In this document: one piece after another, positions 1 to 13,926 of the stretch
How positions within the stretch are numbered: the stretch's first letter is position 1
Layout: each line of letters begins with the position of its first letter
Assembly: GCA_030544235.1 (NCBI GenBank)
Contig: CM060484.1
Coordinates: forward strand, 18,963,531-19,027,530
From: Lepturacanthus savala
Lineage: Eukaryota > Chordata > Actinopteri > Scombriformes > Trichiuridae
Reading direction: 5' to 3'
DNA: 64,000 nt
The notes under the pieces: model-generated
What the model saw: only the letters and a program-made list of their open reading frames with translations
Databases searched by the model: none
Told to the model about the DNA's origin: nothing
Program-made: the position numbers and the translations under genes

Positions 1-1443
1 GGTATACCCAGGCTACCATTTCTTTAATCTCAGACAAACTTCGTGAGTCAATAAGTGCAAAATGGTCTCCATAGTAAATGTAGAATGTAACAGCTGTAAA
101 GTCTTTCACCGTGGTTCCTTAATGTGTTTCCTTAGCTACGGAAACATTTTAAGGTTTTCACACATATAAGGGACAATTAAGCCTTGAGAAACTTAAGAAA
201 TACTTATGGTGCTTTTTGCACTGGCCCCCAGGCTTTTAAAGTGCAGATGAATTTCAAAACTGCTTAGAAGGCAAAAATATCTCATCTGCACTCATATCAA
301 TGATAATAATCAACAGTAAACAATGTGCCTGATAATTAGCTATTGCATTCACAGGTTTTACCAAAGTTTTCTATCATTAGTGTTAATTGTTAGCTGGATC
401 AGCTGCTTTCTTTGTTTCCCACTGATGATAAAAACGCTAGGAAGGGAGAGCAGAGGGAAGCGGAATGAAAATGGCAGGCTCATTGCAGCAGTCCACATCT
501 GTTGAAGTAAATGGAATTTACAGTATCTTATCATTTTTTTTTGTTGTTTATTTAATGTCTAGCTATCTTCCAACATGTTTTAGCAGTAAATCTGAGCACT
601 GCAGTGCCAGCAGTGGTTGAAGCCCTCCCTGTGGGTCTGCATAAATATTTGAGAAGCGTAAACCTGCATTGTGTGCATGTGAGAGAGTGTTTTACTTATC
701 CTGGATGCTGGGATGTTGAAAGAGACATAAACAAGAGACAGATCAGGGCCGACAGTAATGGGCGCTCCCCACATGAACACAAATGGAGAGAGAGCTTTCT
801 GTAGAGAACATATCCAGGGCTACACTCAAGTATCATCATGCAACCTGTGTGGCTGTGAACGGTCGTCCTGCCTAATGTAAAACAACACTGGACACTGAGG
901 CTCAAAGAGAAATTCACCATGGGCAGAAAAAAAAAGGAAAAAAAAGAAAAAAAGAATGATACAAGCTTAACCATAACACAAGGCCTGACATTGTCAATGA
1001 AATTCTCTTAAAACACTCTGGACATATAAAAGACAGAAACTGATGGACTGACGGGAGATGTTATTGATCAAGAACAGGAGACAGAAAACTTACACAAGCC
1101 ACAAATTGACCGTCTGTCTCTCCAACAAAGAGCAAAACTAACATTTTATAGTTTCAACAGGACAAGCTCTCATTGGTCCATGTGTTACATTCAATCATGA
1201 TGCATAAAGTCATGGATGTCTTCACTAGACAGATGATATTGTTGTGAACACATAACACCAAAGCTTTATAATAACCCCTTAACACCCCCTTATTGTCGTG
1301 AATTTGCATCATACGGTTTTCATTCCCACTGCAGCAGAGATAGCATATGCATTCTTCCCCCAATTTGTTGAAAGTGAGTTTTCAAAAGAAGAAACATTTA
1401 GGTTCAGCTAAGGCTATTCCAACATAGGAGGTGAATTCAGATC

Positions 1444-1574
1444 TTGTGGGTCACTGGTCAGTGGTTGAAAGTGAGCAGCAACACTGTAAATGGCCAAAAT
1501 GTAAAGGCCAGACTGTCTTCCAATGCTCAAAGTGCAATGTTCATCTGAGCCTCAACAAGAACCACAACTGCTAG
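1444..1574 (+). pseudogene. piggyBac-like transposase C-terminal relic
   Basis: The + strand reads through a short cysteine-rich tail and stops at TAG 1572-1574. The visible pattern is C-x4-C, about nine residues, C-x2-C, then a run ending in NKNHNC before the stop. This spacing resembles the zinc-binding C-terminal domain of piggyBac/PGBD transposases. No catalytic core is visible upstream, so it is a truncated relic or a domesticated tail. A chance cysteine cluster is the alternative. A TTAA-flanked MITE at 21.2 kb may belong to the same superfamily. Confidence 0.45.
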
Positions 1575-1808
1575 TAAGGGCCAAAGGGGCCAATTCGGCA
1601 CTGGATGACTTTTCAAAGTGGAAAAAAAAAAAGTGGACACAGACTGTTTGTTTGACATCCCTGTTATAGTTGGTCTCTAGTTATAGTATAGTAGTGAGTA
1701 TATAGTTATAGTTACTTAGTTACAGTGTAAATAATAGCATAAATAATTGTGGCTTTAATAAAAAAAATACCATTGGTTACCATTAATGCCTATTGTTGCT
1801 AATTTCCA

Positions 1809-1810
<2 letters not shown>

Positions 1811-1891
<81 letters not shown>
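1811..1891. repeat. (TA)n microsatellite
   Basis: About 40 uninterrupted TA dinucleotides, followed by a degraded ttttatatatattttt tail. Self-complementary and likely length-polymorphic. Confidence 0.97.
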
Positions 1892-1894
<3 letters not shown>

Positions 1895-3889
1895 ATATAT
1901 ATTTTTTAATACAATTGTAAATATATTCAGGCATCAAGGGGATAAGGCTGTACCAGTGGCAATTTGTGATCTTTCAAACAGGGGAAGCTCATATTTGCCG
2001 TACATCATAAACATGTTATTAACAGACATCCCAAGTTCCAAAAAGTCATTTCAGCGAGATGTTTGTCGTCTATCGAAATGTTTACCGGAACTTATTTTAT
2101 ACCATGCGAGTGTTTTTTTGATGAACATGTTTATAGTAAATAAAATGTTAATACAGCTGCACAAATTTGGCCATTTATTTTTTGACAGGGCAGGGGAAGT
2201 TCAGCTTCCCTTGCAGTCTTAAAGGAATCGCCACTGGGCTGTACATCTACTTGCCACTGGTCATTGAATAACATGACTTGAAGAAATTCTCAAACTTGAC
2301 CTTTTATCCCTTTTTCCCTCTACATATCTTAAACCTTTAATCCAGTTTAAACCACGTTGTTATGCTGCTGATCTGAAACCATATTCCTCATCTCAAAGTT
2401 TAGGAAGGTAGGAAGATAATCTTTAGAACCAACGTTTGGATTTTGCCAAGAAAAAGGTATATTGATCTGCTTTCTGTGCAACAACAATGGTTGCATACTA
2501 CTGTGAATCTTCAAATTTAGTTTCAACAGTGTTTATTTCCTTATCCCTTATGCTGTTGTTAAGGCTTTTGATAAACCGCAGGCAGGCAAATCACAGCTGG
2601 ATATTCTGTGTAATCATCGCTACACAGATTTTAACCTCCTTCAGGAAAACAGCTATTGCCGATAAACTCCTTAGAATATTTGTAGGAAGCTGTACCCAAG
2701 TCTGCACAGCCGCTAAATCAAAGTTTTATTGTATTTATAAGGGGAAGACTTGCCTTATAATTCCATAGACAAAATAAAAGAAAGTGTTGCCATAAAGGAA
2801 GCAAAGATCCCACTGCAGCCTGCTGCTCTGACCTATCGCAGAAAATTACTTTATTATTGTCTCCTTTGAAAAGCTGTAAGAGGGGCAAGAGATGGAAATG
2901 AGTGATATAACTCAAGTGATTATTGAAGGACAGTGAAAGAAGAGGAGGAGAGAGGAAGGTGAAACAGAGGGAATATCTGTGTCTATGGGCTTCAGCTGAA
3001 AAGATGATACCCTGATGAAAAGATAAGAGAAGTAGGGGGATAAGGGAGAAGGAGGACAGTGGAAATAGAGTGGATGATGGGAGAGTGAAAGAGGCTGAAA
3101 ATAGATACTGTGTTTGTTGTCTTGAGAAGGAAAGGAGAGGATCGCAGCTCCTGACTCAGTGATGAAGAGATAGTGATTGAAGGGAAAATGCAGGGTGGAT
3201 AGAGGAAGTATCTATTCCTGTTGATGCTCTTGTCAAAAGACTGACTCCAGTGTTGTGTTTTCTGATCCCAGTCAGCTCAGAGATACCATCAACCAGGCAT
3301 GAACGCTTTATTAATTAAAGAAGGAAAAGTGGGGCCTGGTGGAGGGAAAGAGAGACACCTCGGAGTCTCTCGGTGTCACAAACTGTTAGTTAAAGAAATG
3401 GAAGTGATACAAATAAAGTGGCCCACAGAGTGTAAACTACTTGTGTATGCAAAACGAGCTCCTAATAAGCAGACACACGGTTTTGGATAAACATAAACGG
3501 CGACTGGGGAGAATGACACAAATAAGGACTCGCAGCATCTTAATGGCTGAATTATCATGATTTTTTCATGCGCGCAGTAATGCGTCCCTTCGGTTCCAGG
3601 ATTAAGTATGACACACACAGCTGGGACCAGACTGAAGATGTTGCTGGGAGCATGTTCCGCTTGTCTAGCAGGGTTCGTCTGCATCTGGCCCTCAGCCAGC
3701 TCTCGCGGGCCCCCACATGCTGAGCCGCGTGCCGCAATGTCACATCACACAAACATTCCCCCAAAGCCGGGCTCACATCAGACGGACGCCCCTCCCAAAG
3801 CTAAATCCGTCCACCTCGACCCGCAGCCCAAGCGTCGTCGCCCACTATGTACACAGCTGTGGCAGAGGAAGATTGCAAACCCTTCTTAA

Positions 3890-4819
3890 AGGGGTAGTTC
3901 AACATTTTTTGGGGTTTCCCTCATCAAACTCAGTAAATGCACACCAGCAACTCCTAAACGCTGTGATGGACGAGTTGTGACCCGCACATTCACCACACTA
4001 TGGAATGATAACTGTAACTGTAACTCCTGAAGCAAATATTCAGGACTTTCTTCAGTAAGCCACTAGGTGGAGTGATACAGCGTGCACACCTCAAGCAGTG
4101 CTGGCAGCACTATAAATGTGCGCTTTTGAGATCACTTCTACAAGCAGCCTTGTCTGGAGCAGATGTATTAAGACCTGGATGATGGCTGCCATTCATTTCA
4201 ATGGGAGTTGCTCACCTGGCGCATACGCCAACATCACCTGGCGCATACACCAAAAAAGTTCCTGACTTCCAGGTTTATGCATCCCATAGAGTCGCCCCCC
4301 ATGATGCCCCGGGGCCTCCCATTATGTCCCGGGGCAATGAGAATGTGCAAAATGTGAAGAAACTTACCTTTGAGTCATTTAATTCACTTTGCAGTTCACA
4401 TTAAGCAGCGTACAGAGCCCCCATTACGTCAACAGGCAGCGTCCTCATTCCTGAGGCACAGCACAATACTTTGGGAGTACACACACAGCTGTGATATTTT
4501 TCTGGGAAAAGAGACTTTTCCAGAGCTTTTCTGACCATTGGAAAGGTTTTTGATGGACTTAAAAACAACATAGAATACAAAGATTAGTAATTAACAGCTG
4601 TTATAGCTGTTACGGTAAATGTGCAGGTCACAATTCATCCACCATAGCGTTTGGGACTTACTGGATTATGTTTATGCTGACTTTGATGGTTTGGTTTTTT
4701 TTTTGGTTTGAGGGAAAGCAAAAAATACCATTAGCCATCTAGTAGTAGCTGAGCACCTATTTCTGAGGTTATGGGACTCATGACAATGAGCGAATTTTCA
4801 AAAATGTTGAACTATCCTT
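3890..4819. mobile_element. TIR element with TTAA-like flanks
   Basis: The left end reads aggggtagttcaacatttt and the right end is its inverted near-copy, aaaatgttgaactatcctt, about 930 bp apart. Both ends abut TTAA (3886-3889 and 4820-4823), so a TTAA-targeting DNA transposon is possible. No transposase is visible inside, so it would be non-autonomous. The terminal motif resembles abundant teleost repeats. Superfamily is uncertain. Confidence 0.55.
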
Positions 4820-5033
4820 TTAACCTCAATTAATCTTATTGTGGCTGTGAAGGGAAATGACGGATGCATGGATATCTTTAAAAAACAAGAATTCACATGT
4901 ATTTGGGCATGTATATACATGTATATTGTAAGATTTAGTAGCAGTTATCAGCATATAGGGGATTGGACTTGGTAGTAATGTTATATAATATTCATAAGTA
5001 TGTTTTAGTTAGTATTTACAGTAATTCAATCAA

Positions 5034-5225
5034 AGTAAGCAAGTTTATTTATACAACCCAGCATTACAAATCACAGATATACCTCAAGGGACTTTACAGT
5101 CTGTACAGCAATACATCACCTGAACTTAGACCCTCAAATCGACTAAGAAAAACTCTTTAATTAAAAAAACTTTTAACATAGAAAAAAAAATGGAAGAAAC
5201 CTCAGGGAGAAGAGCAGAGGAAGGA
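5034..5225. repeat. teleost interspersed repeat
   Basis: The segment starts with aagtttatttatacaaccc, continues with a gggactttacagt motif, and ends near gaagaaacctcagggagaag. A related copy lies at 23262-23640. I recognise the pattern as a common fish interspersed repeat but cannot assign a class. Confidence 0.4.
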
Positions 5226-5689
5226 CAGACTTGCAACAGATGGTGTGTGTACATATATAGCCTCTAAGTAAGAATTGTGTTTTTATTTCTTTAGATTTAA
5301 CCATTTCATCTACAGGTGGAGCAGGTCTCCCTTCATGATAATACAATAATACAAACCTAACATTACATTTAGAAATTTTTTTCACATTAGTTATCTATTT
5401 GTAAAGCACTATTTTTAGTTTGATTTAAATGTTCACTGTGTAAGTTTCTGGTGTGATCTAGTGGCAAGGCTGCAGATTACAACCAACCAGTCCAGTATGT
5501 AGAAGAACCTACAGTGGATGTGAAAGTCCATTTCTAGCCATTGCATGGTTTGTCCTTTCTGAGCTACTGTAGAAACATAGCAACCTCTTATTGGGAGACC
5601 TGCTTACTATGTAGATAAAAACAGCTAAAGCACAGGTAATAGAACTTTAACTATTCTTGTTTTAATTAAATTATAGACTAATTAAAACA

Positions 5690-6056
5690 GGGCAACACAG
5701 TGACGCAGGGGTTAGCACTGTTGCCTCACAGCAAGAAGGTCACAGGTTCAAGACTTCCTTGGTCCGGGGTCTGGGACCTTTCTGTGTGGAGTTTGCATGT
5801 TCTCCCCGTGTCTGTGTGGGTTTTCACCGGGTACTCCGGCTTTCTCCCACAGTCCAAAAACATGCTGAGGTTAATTGGAGACTCTAAATTGCCCGTAGGT
5901 GTGAGTGTGTGAGTGAATGGTGTGTGTGCCCCACGATAGGCTGGCGACCATCTGGGGTGTATCCCTACCTCTCGCCGTAACGCACTTGGATAGGCTCCAG
6001 CAGACCCCTGTGACCCTAATGAGGAATAAGCAGGTATAGAAAATGACTGACTGACT
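5690..6056 (+). mobile_element. SINE-like retroposon with perfect 14-bp target duplication
   Basis: The head carries a B-box-like ggttcaagac and the teleost signature gttgcctcacagcaagaagg. The middle has agtccaaaaacatgctgagg, and the 3' end is a (ctga)n tail. The 14-bp sequence gactaattaaaaca is present exactly on both sides, at 5676-5689 and 6057-6070. That is the hallmark of LINE-type target-primed insertion. Relics of the same family lie at 18170-18340 (+) and 59283-59470 (-). It could instead be a truncated LINE 3' end; the tRNA-like head favours SINE. Confidence 0.7.
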
Positions 6057-8794
6057 GACTAATTAAAACACGTGTGAATATTGTATTATATTTCTACCAG
6101 GTCTGTTCCACTAGATGCTTCTAATTTCCAATAAATCATACACACTGTACCTTTGAGGGCTACCACTGATCTTTTATTTAACTGAGTAGTATTTGATCCA
6201 GCATCTTTCAGATAGTCAAGTCTATACTCTGTACTCTGGTGCATTTGTTTGCCTGATGAAAGCTGCTCCAGTTTGCCTGCTAGCTTCAGTGTGAAGGGTT
6301 TGTTTGATTTAGTATTTGGGGGGGGGGTGTTGATGGTCTCTGCGCTTGGTACAAAGATCTTCAATCAGAGAAGAAAACGAATATTCTCAGACCAGCAATG
6401 ACATGAGGGACGTGAGTCTGAGCCCTAATGTGTGCAAAGTGATGGAAAGTCGACGAAAAGTTTTGGCGGGGACTACATAAACACCGAAGCCCTGCTTCCA
6501 ATTGTTTGGATCCCTCGAATAGACAGAATTTCCGAAAATCCCCCTTTTGCCGAGGCGGTAAGTACGACAAAGATGTCCTGGACCTGGTTGAGCTGAGCCG
6601 GACTGAGCTCAGTCTGGTTCCGCTTGGATCAGGAGCCACATGTAGCTTGGCACAGCCCAGCTCCCTCAGGGCCTCTTCATAAACTCAGCCAAGCGAAACA
6701 ATGGGCCAAAGCCGGTAGAAACCACACCACAGGGCCCTGCCAGGCGGACCCACAGAGGGGGGATGATGAGTGAGTGTCAGCAGTGGTGTATCTCTTCCTG
6801 ACTCCTTTACAGGAGACATATTAAAGGACATGATTGAGTGAAGGCTGCTCCGCTTTGAGGTCTGTTGTCAAGGCTTTTGTGTCACTGTTTTGAGGGGCCA
6901 CTGGCACCAGGTTGAAGGGAAGGCAGAAGGAATCGCAGCTCAGAGAAAAGAAAGAGAATAAAATTAAACAGGCAGCTAGGGACGGGCTCATGGAAGCAGG
7001 CGACCGGATGTTTATGTTCCTGAATGCGGAGACGTGACCACATGTCGTCAACATGCCCGAGCAGTTATTGGATAATTCTCCAAACCCAGTTGTCATTTTC
7101 AGGCTATTTGCAAAAAGGGACCTAAGCTCTTTGGTCTTTCCCTAATGTGATGGAACCTGGGAATGAGCTTTTCCTCCTTTTGTTTATCTCGCCCTGAGCA
7201 GAAACGCCACGGCACTCACTCCACCAGCCATTTCACGTGGGAGCATTATTTATCACTGGTTCATGTTTGAATACATATGTGAGTGTCTGAAGATGTTCAA
7301 ACACACTTAAATTTTTTCTTTTTTCCATTTTACTGCCACAGTAATACCAAATGGGCTGATATGGAGAGCGGTACTTTCTGTTTTTCTTATTTTATTTCGT
7401 GGCCAGAAATGTTCTTACTGTGTGCCAAAGGGAAAAAAAAAGCTTTGGAGTGAATGTGCGAAGCTGTAGCTCTCTTCATCCTCTGAGTCAGTTTGTCTGG
7501 CTATCTGCATAAAGCATTGCATCAGGAACAGAGTTCTGCTTTCGTCGTCATTAATAAAGATGAGGGCGTCTGATTGTGGAAAAAGCCATTGTGAATTAAG
7601 AGGCCACATGCCGAAATCCATTCCCCAGCCCTCTTTATGCCTCGGGCTAATGTCACAATCCAGTAGTGAAATTTGCTTATCAAAAAGCACTTCATACTGA
7701 TATGGTGGTGTGAGGTTGCTAACATGAATTTTTAATCCTCAGCTGACAATTTGAACGCACGATTATACAGTCTCCCTGTTTTTTTTTTTTGTTTTTGTTT
7801 CAGTTTACTCACCAATTAGTGCATACATGCAACATAACTACAATACGGACACACTAACGAATATGAAGGCAACAAGAGATGATATTGTTTTACAAGACAA
7901 AAGGACAGTGATGGGTAACAAGGGATAGTAAACACAACATTTCCAAACATTGGCTGCATTTCAGGTGAGTTTTGTAGACTAGATTTTATTTAGAGTAATT
8001 ATTACTTATTTTTGTTCATAAATACATATTCTCACATACCCGTACATGTTAATATTATTATTAACCTCTTAAGAGACACCTGCTTTTTCAGTCTTATTTT
8101 ATGAAAATGGTATGCCCAAGTTAGTAGTGCAGTTCCCAGATGTCACATGTCCCATGTCATTAAAAAGCCCTATCACATGGCTATCACATTTGGGTGGTTT
8201 TGTCATGGGACTAATAGACTACACTAATAGATGCAACATGATGATATGGATCATGTGATAAACATTCCTCCATCTTACCTGGATATTGTTTACAGTCAGC
8301 ATCTTAAGCTTTGGAAGTTCAATCAGGAAACCTTCTGGTCACATCTGCTAGTCTCATCTAACCAAGCTATACACCCCCCCTCCTGTCAGCCTATCATCTC
8401 AGATCTCTCTGTTTAGAAGAGATTCTCTCCTCTGCTCTGGAGCTAATCCTCCTGATCATCCACCCTCCACCTTCCCATCGCCACCTTTGGTCCAACTGGG
8501 CACCAGCTCCATCAGTTCAGCGCTCCATTTCAAATATCCCTATAGCCCAAGCACAAAAGACTACCAATTTTACATTTATAATTATTATCAAGCTATTAAT
8601 ATCATTTTCAATTCACAGTCTATCCTGATTGAACTATATTTGTCGGCTGTGCAGCACCTAACATGCTTTACTGAAAGAACCAAAGAGGCCGTAGAGCCTG
8701 GATCATGTTTAATGTGTCAGAAAAGTACTGTAGATGAGAGATTGTTTGATTTTAATTTTTATTTAGTTTGTATTTTTTTTTTTTTTATGCACGG

Positions 8795-9010
8795 GCTAAC
8801 CTGGGCTGAAGCCTAGGGGCCTCCCATGTTCAGGGCCCTATTATTTTGAGGCCATGATGAGCTGAAAACCTAACATTGTTTCGTAACTTGTCAGGTTGTT
8901 CATCACTTTATACACATCATGTTTAAGGCAGGTGATTGATCCAAATTACAAGTGACCAACGTGGGCTCGACGGCCTATGGCCTGTGGGCTGACCTATGGT
9001 TTGAGAGTGG
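8795..9010. repeat. possible interspersed repeat, unclassified
   Basis: A short GC-richer block containing gggctgaagcctaggggcc and gggcccta stands out from the AT-rich intron. It resembles repeat-derived DNA, but no boundaries, TIRs or target duplication are visible. Confidence 0.25.
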
Positions 9011-9194
9011 TGCCCACAAGAGGAAAATGGTTGAGATTTAAGACAAATAGGAAGAAAGGGGACTTAATTAAAAGCTTACCAAAATGTGTGCGGGTGCGTG
9101 CATGTGTGTGTCACAGAAACAACTGAGGCCAAAGAACAGGTTCCTACTTTGAGCTGTTGCTACTATTGTGTGCTTGGCCCTGGCAGAATTTAGA

Positions 9195-9530
9195 ATTTCT
9201 TGGTCATTTTTCAGAGAATAAGAATAATATCAAATTTTTTTTTCCACTCACTCGCTCATTGTGGACGAGGCTCTTTATTTTCTCTGATGGTAAAGCTGCC
9301 CATTCTTCTTGGCAAAAGGCCTCCAGATCCTGTAAATTCTTGGGCTGTCTTGTATGAACTGCAGGCTTGAGATCTCTCCAGAGTGGCTCAATGATATTGA
9401 GGTCAGGGGACTGAGATGGCCACTCCAGTACCTTCACTTTATTCTGCTGTAGCCAATGACAGGTCCACTTGGCTTTGTGTTTTGGATCATTGCCAGGTTG
9501 GAATGTCCAAGTACATCATATGCGCAGCTT
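9195..9530 (-). pseudogene. Tc1-like transposase C-terminal relic
   Basis: On the minus strand the sequence encodes a Tc1 C-terminal piece: VLEWPSQSPDLNIIEPLW (the region before the third catalytic acid of the DDE domain), then the QPKNLQDLEAFCQEEW segment. The upstream part, about 9440-9530, continues as frame-broken sequence matching the region coding for the QDNDPKHTAK motif. The helix-turn-helix domain and the first two catalytic residues are absent. No TIRs were found nearby. It is a dead 5'-truncated fragment inside the unc5d intron. Confidence 0.8.
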
Positions 9531-10536
9531 CCGGGCTGATGAGCCAATTTAATAACAAACAGAAATTTCTATGTGTGGTTATTACCTTTTGTGTTTATGC
9601 TTGATATGTTAATAACAATATGATGGTATTTTTAAAGCGGAAAAAAAACAGTTTTATGCAACTAATACATTTTGTGATGTAAATAATACACTATTATTTT
9701 ATGAGACACTGTAAATTGGACAGATAGCAGGCATACAAAACCTCTCAGCCCGGGGCCTCAGGTTGGGTTAAAGGGGGGCTTTTAGACAGGTACATCTGTC
9801 TTATGCTCATTATGTTGATTTAAAACAGAATCAGAGTATTGGTGGAAAAATTCAACGATTACAAAGACAACATAAGCCTCTTTCAGGTTCCAATTACTGT
9901 ACAGCAGTTTTTATGCCTCCATCCCAGAATGTCAAGTCAGTGTGACACATCTGCTCTATCGTTATAAATCTATGGAACCAAGCACTGAGCGGTGCGAAGG
10001 TATTAGTCTGTTATACAGCGTGTTTGCAGTAACTCTTTGTTTGATCCTGTTGATAAAAATCACAAAAGCAGCAGCAGATACACAGATAAACAGGTTCTGA
10101 GACGTATGTTTTCATCCGGAAACATCCAGGGATCACATTTCAATCCAAATGCAACAGCTGCCTTTGCACCGCTTCATTTGAATGAGCCAGCCACCTCTCC
10201 CCCTCCCACCTCTGCACCCTGCAATCTCGCCAAAGCCATGTTCAAGGTGGTCAAGACGGAGCACTGCTTCCGCTGGTTGTTTCGCCTTCACAAATACATT
10301 CCACTTTATTTATTAGGTTATTTAAATCAGGGATGGTGTACAATAAATGTATTGCACCAGAAAAAAGCGATGCTAATTCCAATTTGTTGTCCCTATGTAT
10401 GAATACATGCACACAAAGAGAATAAAATGACACATGACACTAATTCATACATCTATAGGACAGAATAGTGCATATACATACTGATCTTAATGACATGTCT
10501 GTCTTTCAACTGTATTTTGATATTACTTGATATTCT

Positions 10537-10582
10537 ATTCTATTCTATTAGAATAGAATAGAACAGGATAGAATAGATATGC
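10537..10582. repeat. palindromic pentamer array
   Basis: (ttcta)n runs directly into (tagaa)n, giving ttctattctattctattaga followed by atagaatagaa. It is a short perfect inverted repeat able to form a hairpin. Probably a simple repeat with an internal inversion. Confidence 0.8.
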
Positions 10583-11500
10583 TTTTTTAATTCCAAGTTG
10601 GAAAATTACAGTACAGCAGCAGCATTACACACAGTGATGAAAACATATAGAATATAAAGCACAAACTATACATAATAAAATAGCAAAATAACAAATAAAT
10701 GTAACATACAAAAAGTATATACAACCGATTGGGAGTAAATGGCCAAACATAGAACACTCTTAATATTTGTAGAGTTAACATTGCACTATTTTCTTGCTGC
10801 AATTGGAAAAAGCAATTTGGGGAAATTGTGTTGAGCAATGTGAAAATAAGACCCAATAATTTATTGGAAAAACATTGGAAAAAATTACAGAACTGTAGTA
10901 CTTCCCTAACAATCACAGAGTTTGCTCTGATGCCGAAGAGCACGCCTAAAAGTGATGGCGAGCCAAGTTCTGAAATTATTTATTATTTGTTATATATTAT
11001 TGTTATTTATCTGACACCACAGTGACGTGGGAGTGTGTGAAGTGTTTTGATTTGTAGAAGAAGTTGTAGGATGTTTATGGCAGGTGACAGGCCAGTGAGT
11101 CAATGTGGGACAAATATTAATGAACAAAATCAAACGCTGTTTAGATGAGCTTTGGGCGATATCCAAAGTGTAATACTGCGATTCTATCTGAAAATATCAC
11201 AATATTCCAGTATATCATAAATCACCCTAGTTCAGATGTCATCTTATATAATATTTTTTTTTTAGGTTCCTAATGCACTCACACTAAACTGATTGAACTT
11301 CAAACACTGATGATGAGTAGTTCCCATGATGGTGGAATGTTATTTATTTAACCTTTTATTTATATGTCAGCTGAGTATATCTTGTCCTTTAAAGCAAGGT
11401 CTTGTGAACAGTAATCTAGTATTTTCTTATTTTCTTCACTCTCACTTCATCAGGCATGTTGATTAAGCCTCTAATTTATAGTAGTGGTGGAAAGGAGGAG

Positions 11501-11663
<163 letters not shown>

Positions 11664-12052
11664 GTGAATAATATCAGTCAGTCACTGCAGAGGATTACAG
11701 TGTCTACAGAGAACATTTCTGTTTTACATTACTTCATTAGGCTCCTTTTTGATAACCTTTCATTTCACATTAATAGTTTTCATTTAATCCTGACCGTGTC
11801 TAAGCTGCTGTCTGCAACATACTGCATGATGGCGAAAGCCTGTGGAGAGACGGCTCCTCTACAAGTGTAGAGCTGCGTAATTAAGCAATAAGCCACGAGA
11901 GGCCCAACTTTACAGTGATTTTTCAATAGCTGCTGTGAGATGTGGTGTTAGGCACAAGTTGCTATTAAAATCTGTGTTAAAATCAGTGCTGTTAATTTAC
12001 TGCCTATGGCAAATGGGGAAAAAATGGGAAAAGTCTCGTAATAGATGTAAAT

Positions 12053-12575
12053 TACATTACCATTTGGGGTCATATAGAAATTTCTGTATTTTTGAAAGAA
12101 AAGCACTGTTTTTTCCAATGAAGATAACTTTAAACTAATAAGAAATACACCCTATACATTGCTACATGTGGTAAATGACTATTCTAGCTGCAATTGTCTG
12201 GTTTTTGGTGCAATATCTACATAGGTGTATAGAGGCCCATTTTCAGCAACTATCACTCCAGTGTTCTAATGGTACAATGTGTTTGCTCACTGTGTCAGAA
12301 GGCTAATGGATGATTAGAAAACCCTTGTGCAATCATGTTAGGTGGTAAATAAAAGTGTGACTTTTCATAGAAAAAGACAAAATTGTCTGGGTGACCCCAA
12401 ACTTTTAAACGGTATTGTATCTATATAATTCAAATACAAATTATTATTTCTAACCTTGACAATGTCTTGACTATATTTTCTATTCATTTTACAACTCATG
12501 GAGGTAAATGAAAGCGTGACTTTTCATGGAAAATGCAAAATTGTCTGGGTGACCCCAAACTTTTATATTGTACAT
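12053..12575. mobile_element. TIR family A, copy plus extra right-end fragment
   Basis: The left end (near attaccatttggggtca) and the right end at about 12419 (gtgaccccaaacttttaaac) match the family terminus cactaccgttcaaaagtttg. Directly after it, 12420-12575 holds a second right-end fragment with the same gtgaccccaaacttttat motif. So one near-complete copy is followed by a partial one. It encodes nothing. Confidence 0.75.
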
Positions 12576-12702
12576 AGTAAAAAGTAATCGTCATATTCAA
12601 GATTTTCAGGAAATTATTATATTACTGATCATATTCATAGTTGACATTTTGTTGCAACATGAACCTTAATGTCAAACAAATTTATTTGTTTATTATAATT
12701 AA

Positions 12703-12704
<2 letters not shown>

Positions 12705-12786
<82 letters not shown>
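12705..12786. repeat. (GT)n microsatellite
   Basis: About 41 uninterrupted GT units. Confidence 0.98.
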
Positions 12787-12788
<2 letters not shown>

Positions 12789-13926
12789 CAAATTGTGTTT
12801 TATGGTATTATTTTTTTTCATTTTTTTAATAATAATGATGATAACAATCTCGCTCAGTCTGAATTGTGGGAAATTTTGCTTCTAGTCTGACCAACTACTC
12901 GTGGTCAAACTAGTGTGAACTAGTCTGAATATCTCTATTTTCATCTTAACGGCTGAGCTTAACGGCTGAAATCAACATCAGCGAATGTTTTTGTTCTGCT
13001 TTGCACAAAAGCTAAAAGAGAACAACCCGAGTATCCGGTGCATAAACTGTAGGTATTCTGCTGCAAGGCCATGTGGTGCCTTAAAAATTTATAAAACAAT
13101 TTTGAAATCAATACAGAAATGAAAAGGATAAAGTGTAAAAACTTTAAAATAATAGAAAGTAACATGAGCTTTCCTTTTGGTCTTAAAAAAAAATCTGAAT
13201 CAACGCATTTCAAGATTTCTTCCTTTATAGCTTCTGTTGAGTCGTAGTTTTTACTGTGGAGCCAGTTTCTCCCATCTGATTGTCTGAGAAACGTGCACGT
13301 GCACTGTTTAATTGCACTGTTTTGTTCCTCTCATCTACCTTAAATTACAGCCCCTTCAAATGTGTTCAAAGAAGAAATGAGTGCTCAGGGTGTCCCTTAA
13401 AACAATAAGAGGCTGATGTGTTCCTCCTCTCAGTTAATGCCTCCACTGGAAAGTGTTTAGTGTCACTTCTGTATAAACAGATTATGGTTCAGGGATACTA
13501 AAAGAAAAGAGGATGGCACACTAACAATTTTTATCTAGAACAACCAGCACTTTGCGTTGGTGGCCATCTGTTCGCCAAACTAAACGGTTTGTCGAAAGAC
13601 CAGTAATGGCTACGTAGTCAGCTCAATGAGATTTAACACACAAACACAGCAGTAAATGACTGTTATTAGCAAAGCGCTTGATAATAATAAAAAAACAGGA
13701 ACTGAGGAAACACTACCATACATCTAATAAAGTTGGCAGGATTTGGAAAACAAAAGACAACTCACAACATCAAAAATGAATGAATACAAATAAATTGATT
13801 CATATATAAATATATATGAAGATGGGTATAAAAACTCTTAAGAGTTAAAAAAAAAAAAAAAAAAGTAAGTAAATGAACTGTTGAGAGCACTAAATAATCA
13901 AAAAAGAAAATTTAATTATATAGATA

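Noticed and set aside
10037..10402. A 121-codon + strand frame
   Set aside because: No domain, no splice-site context, AT-rich intron; likely chance.
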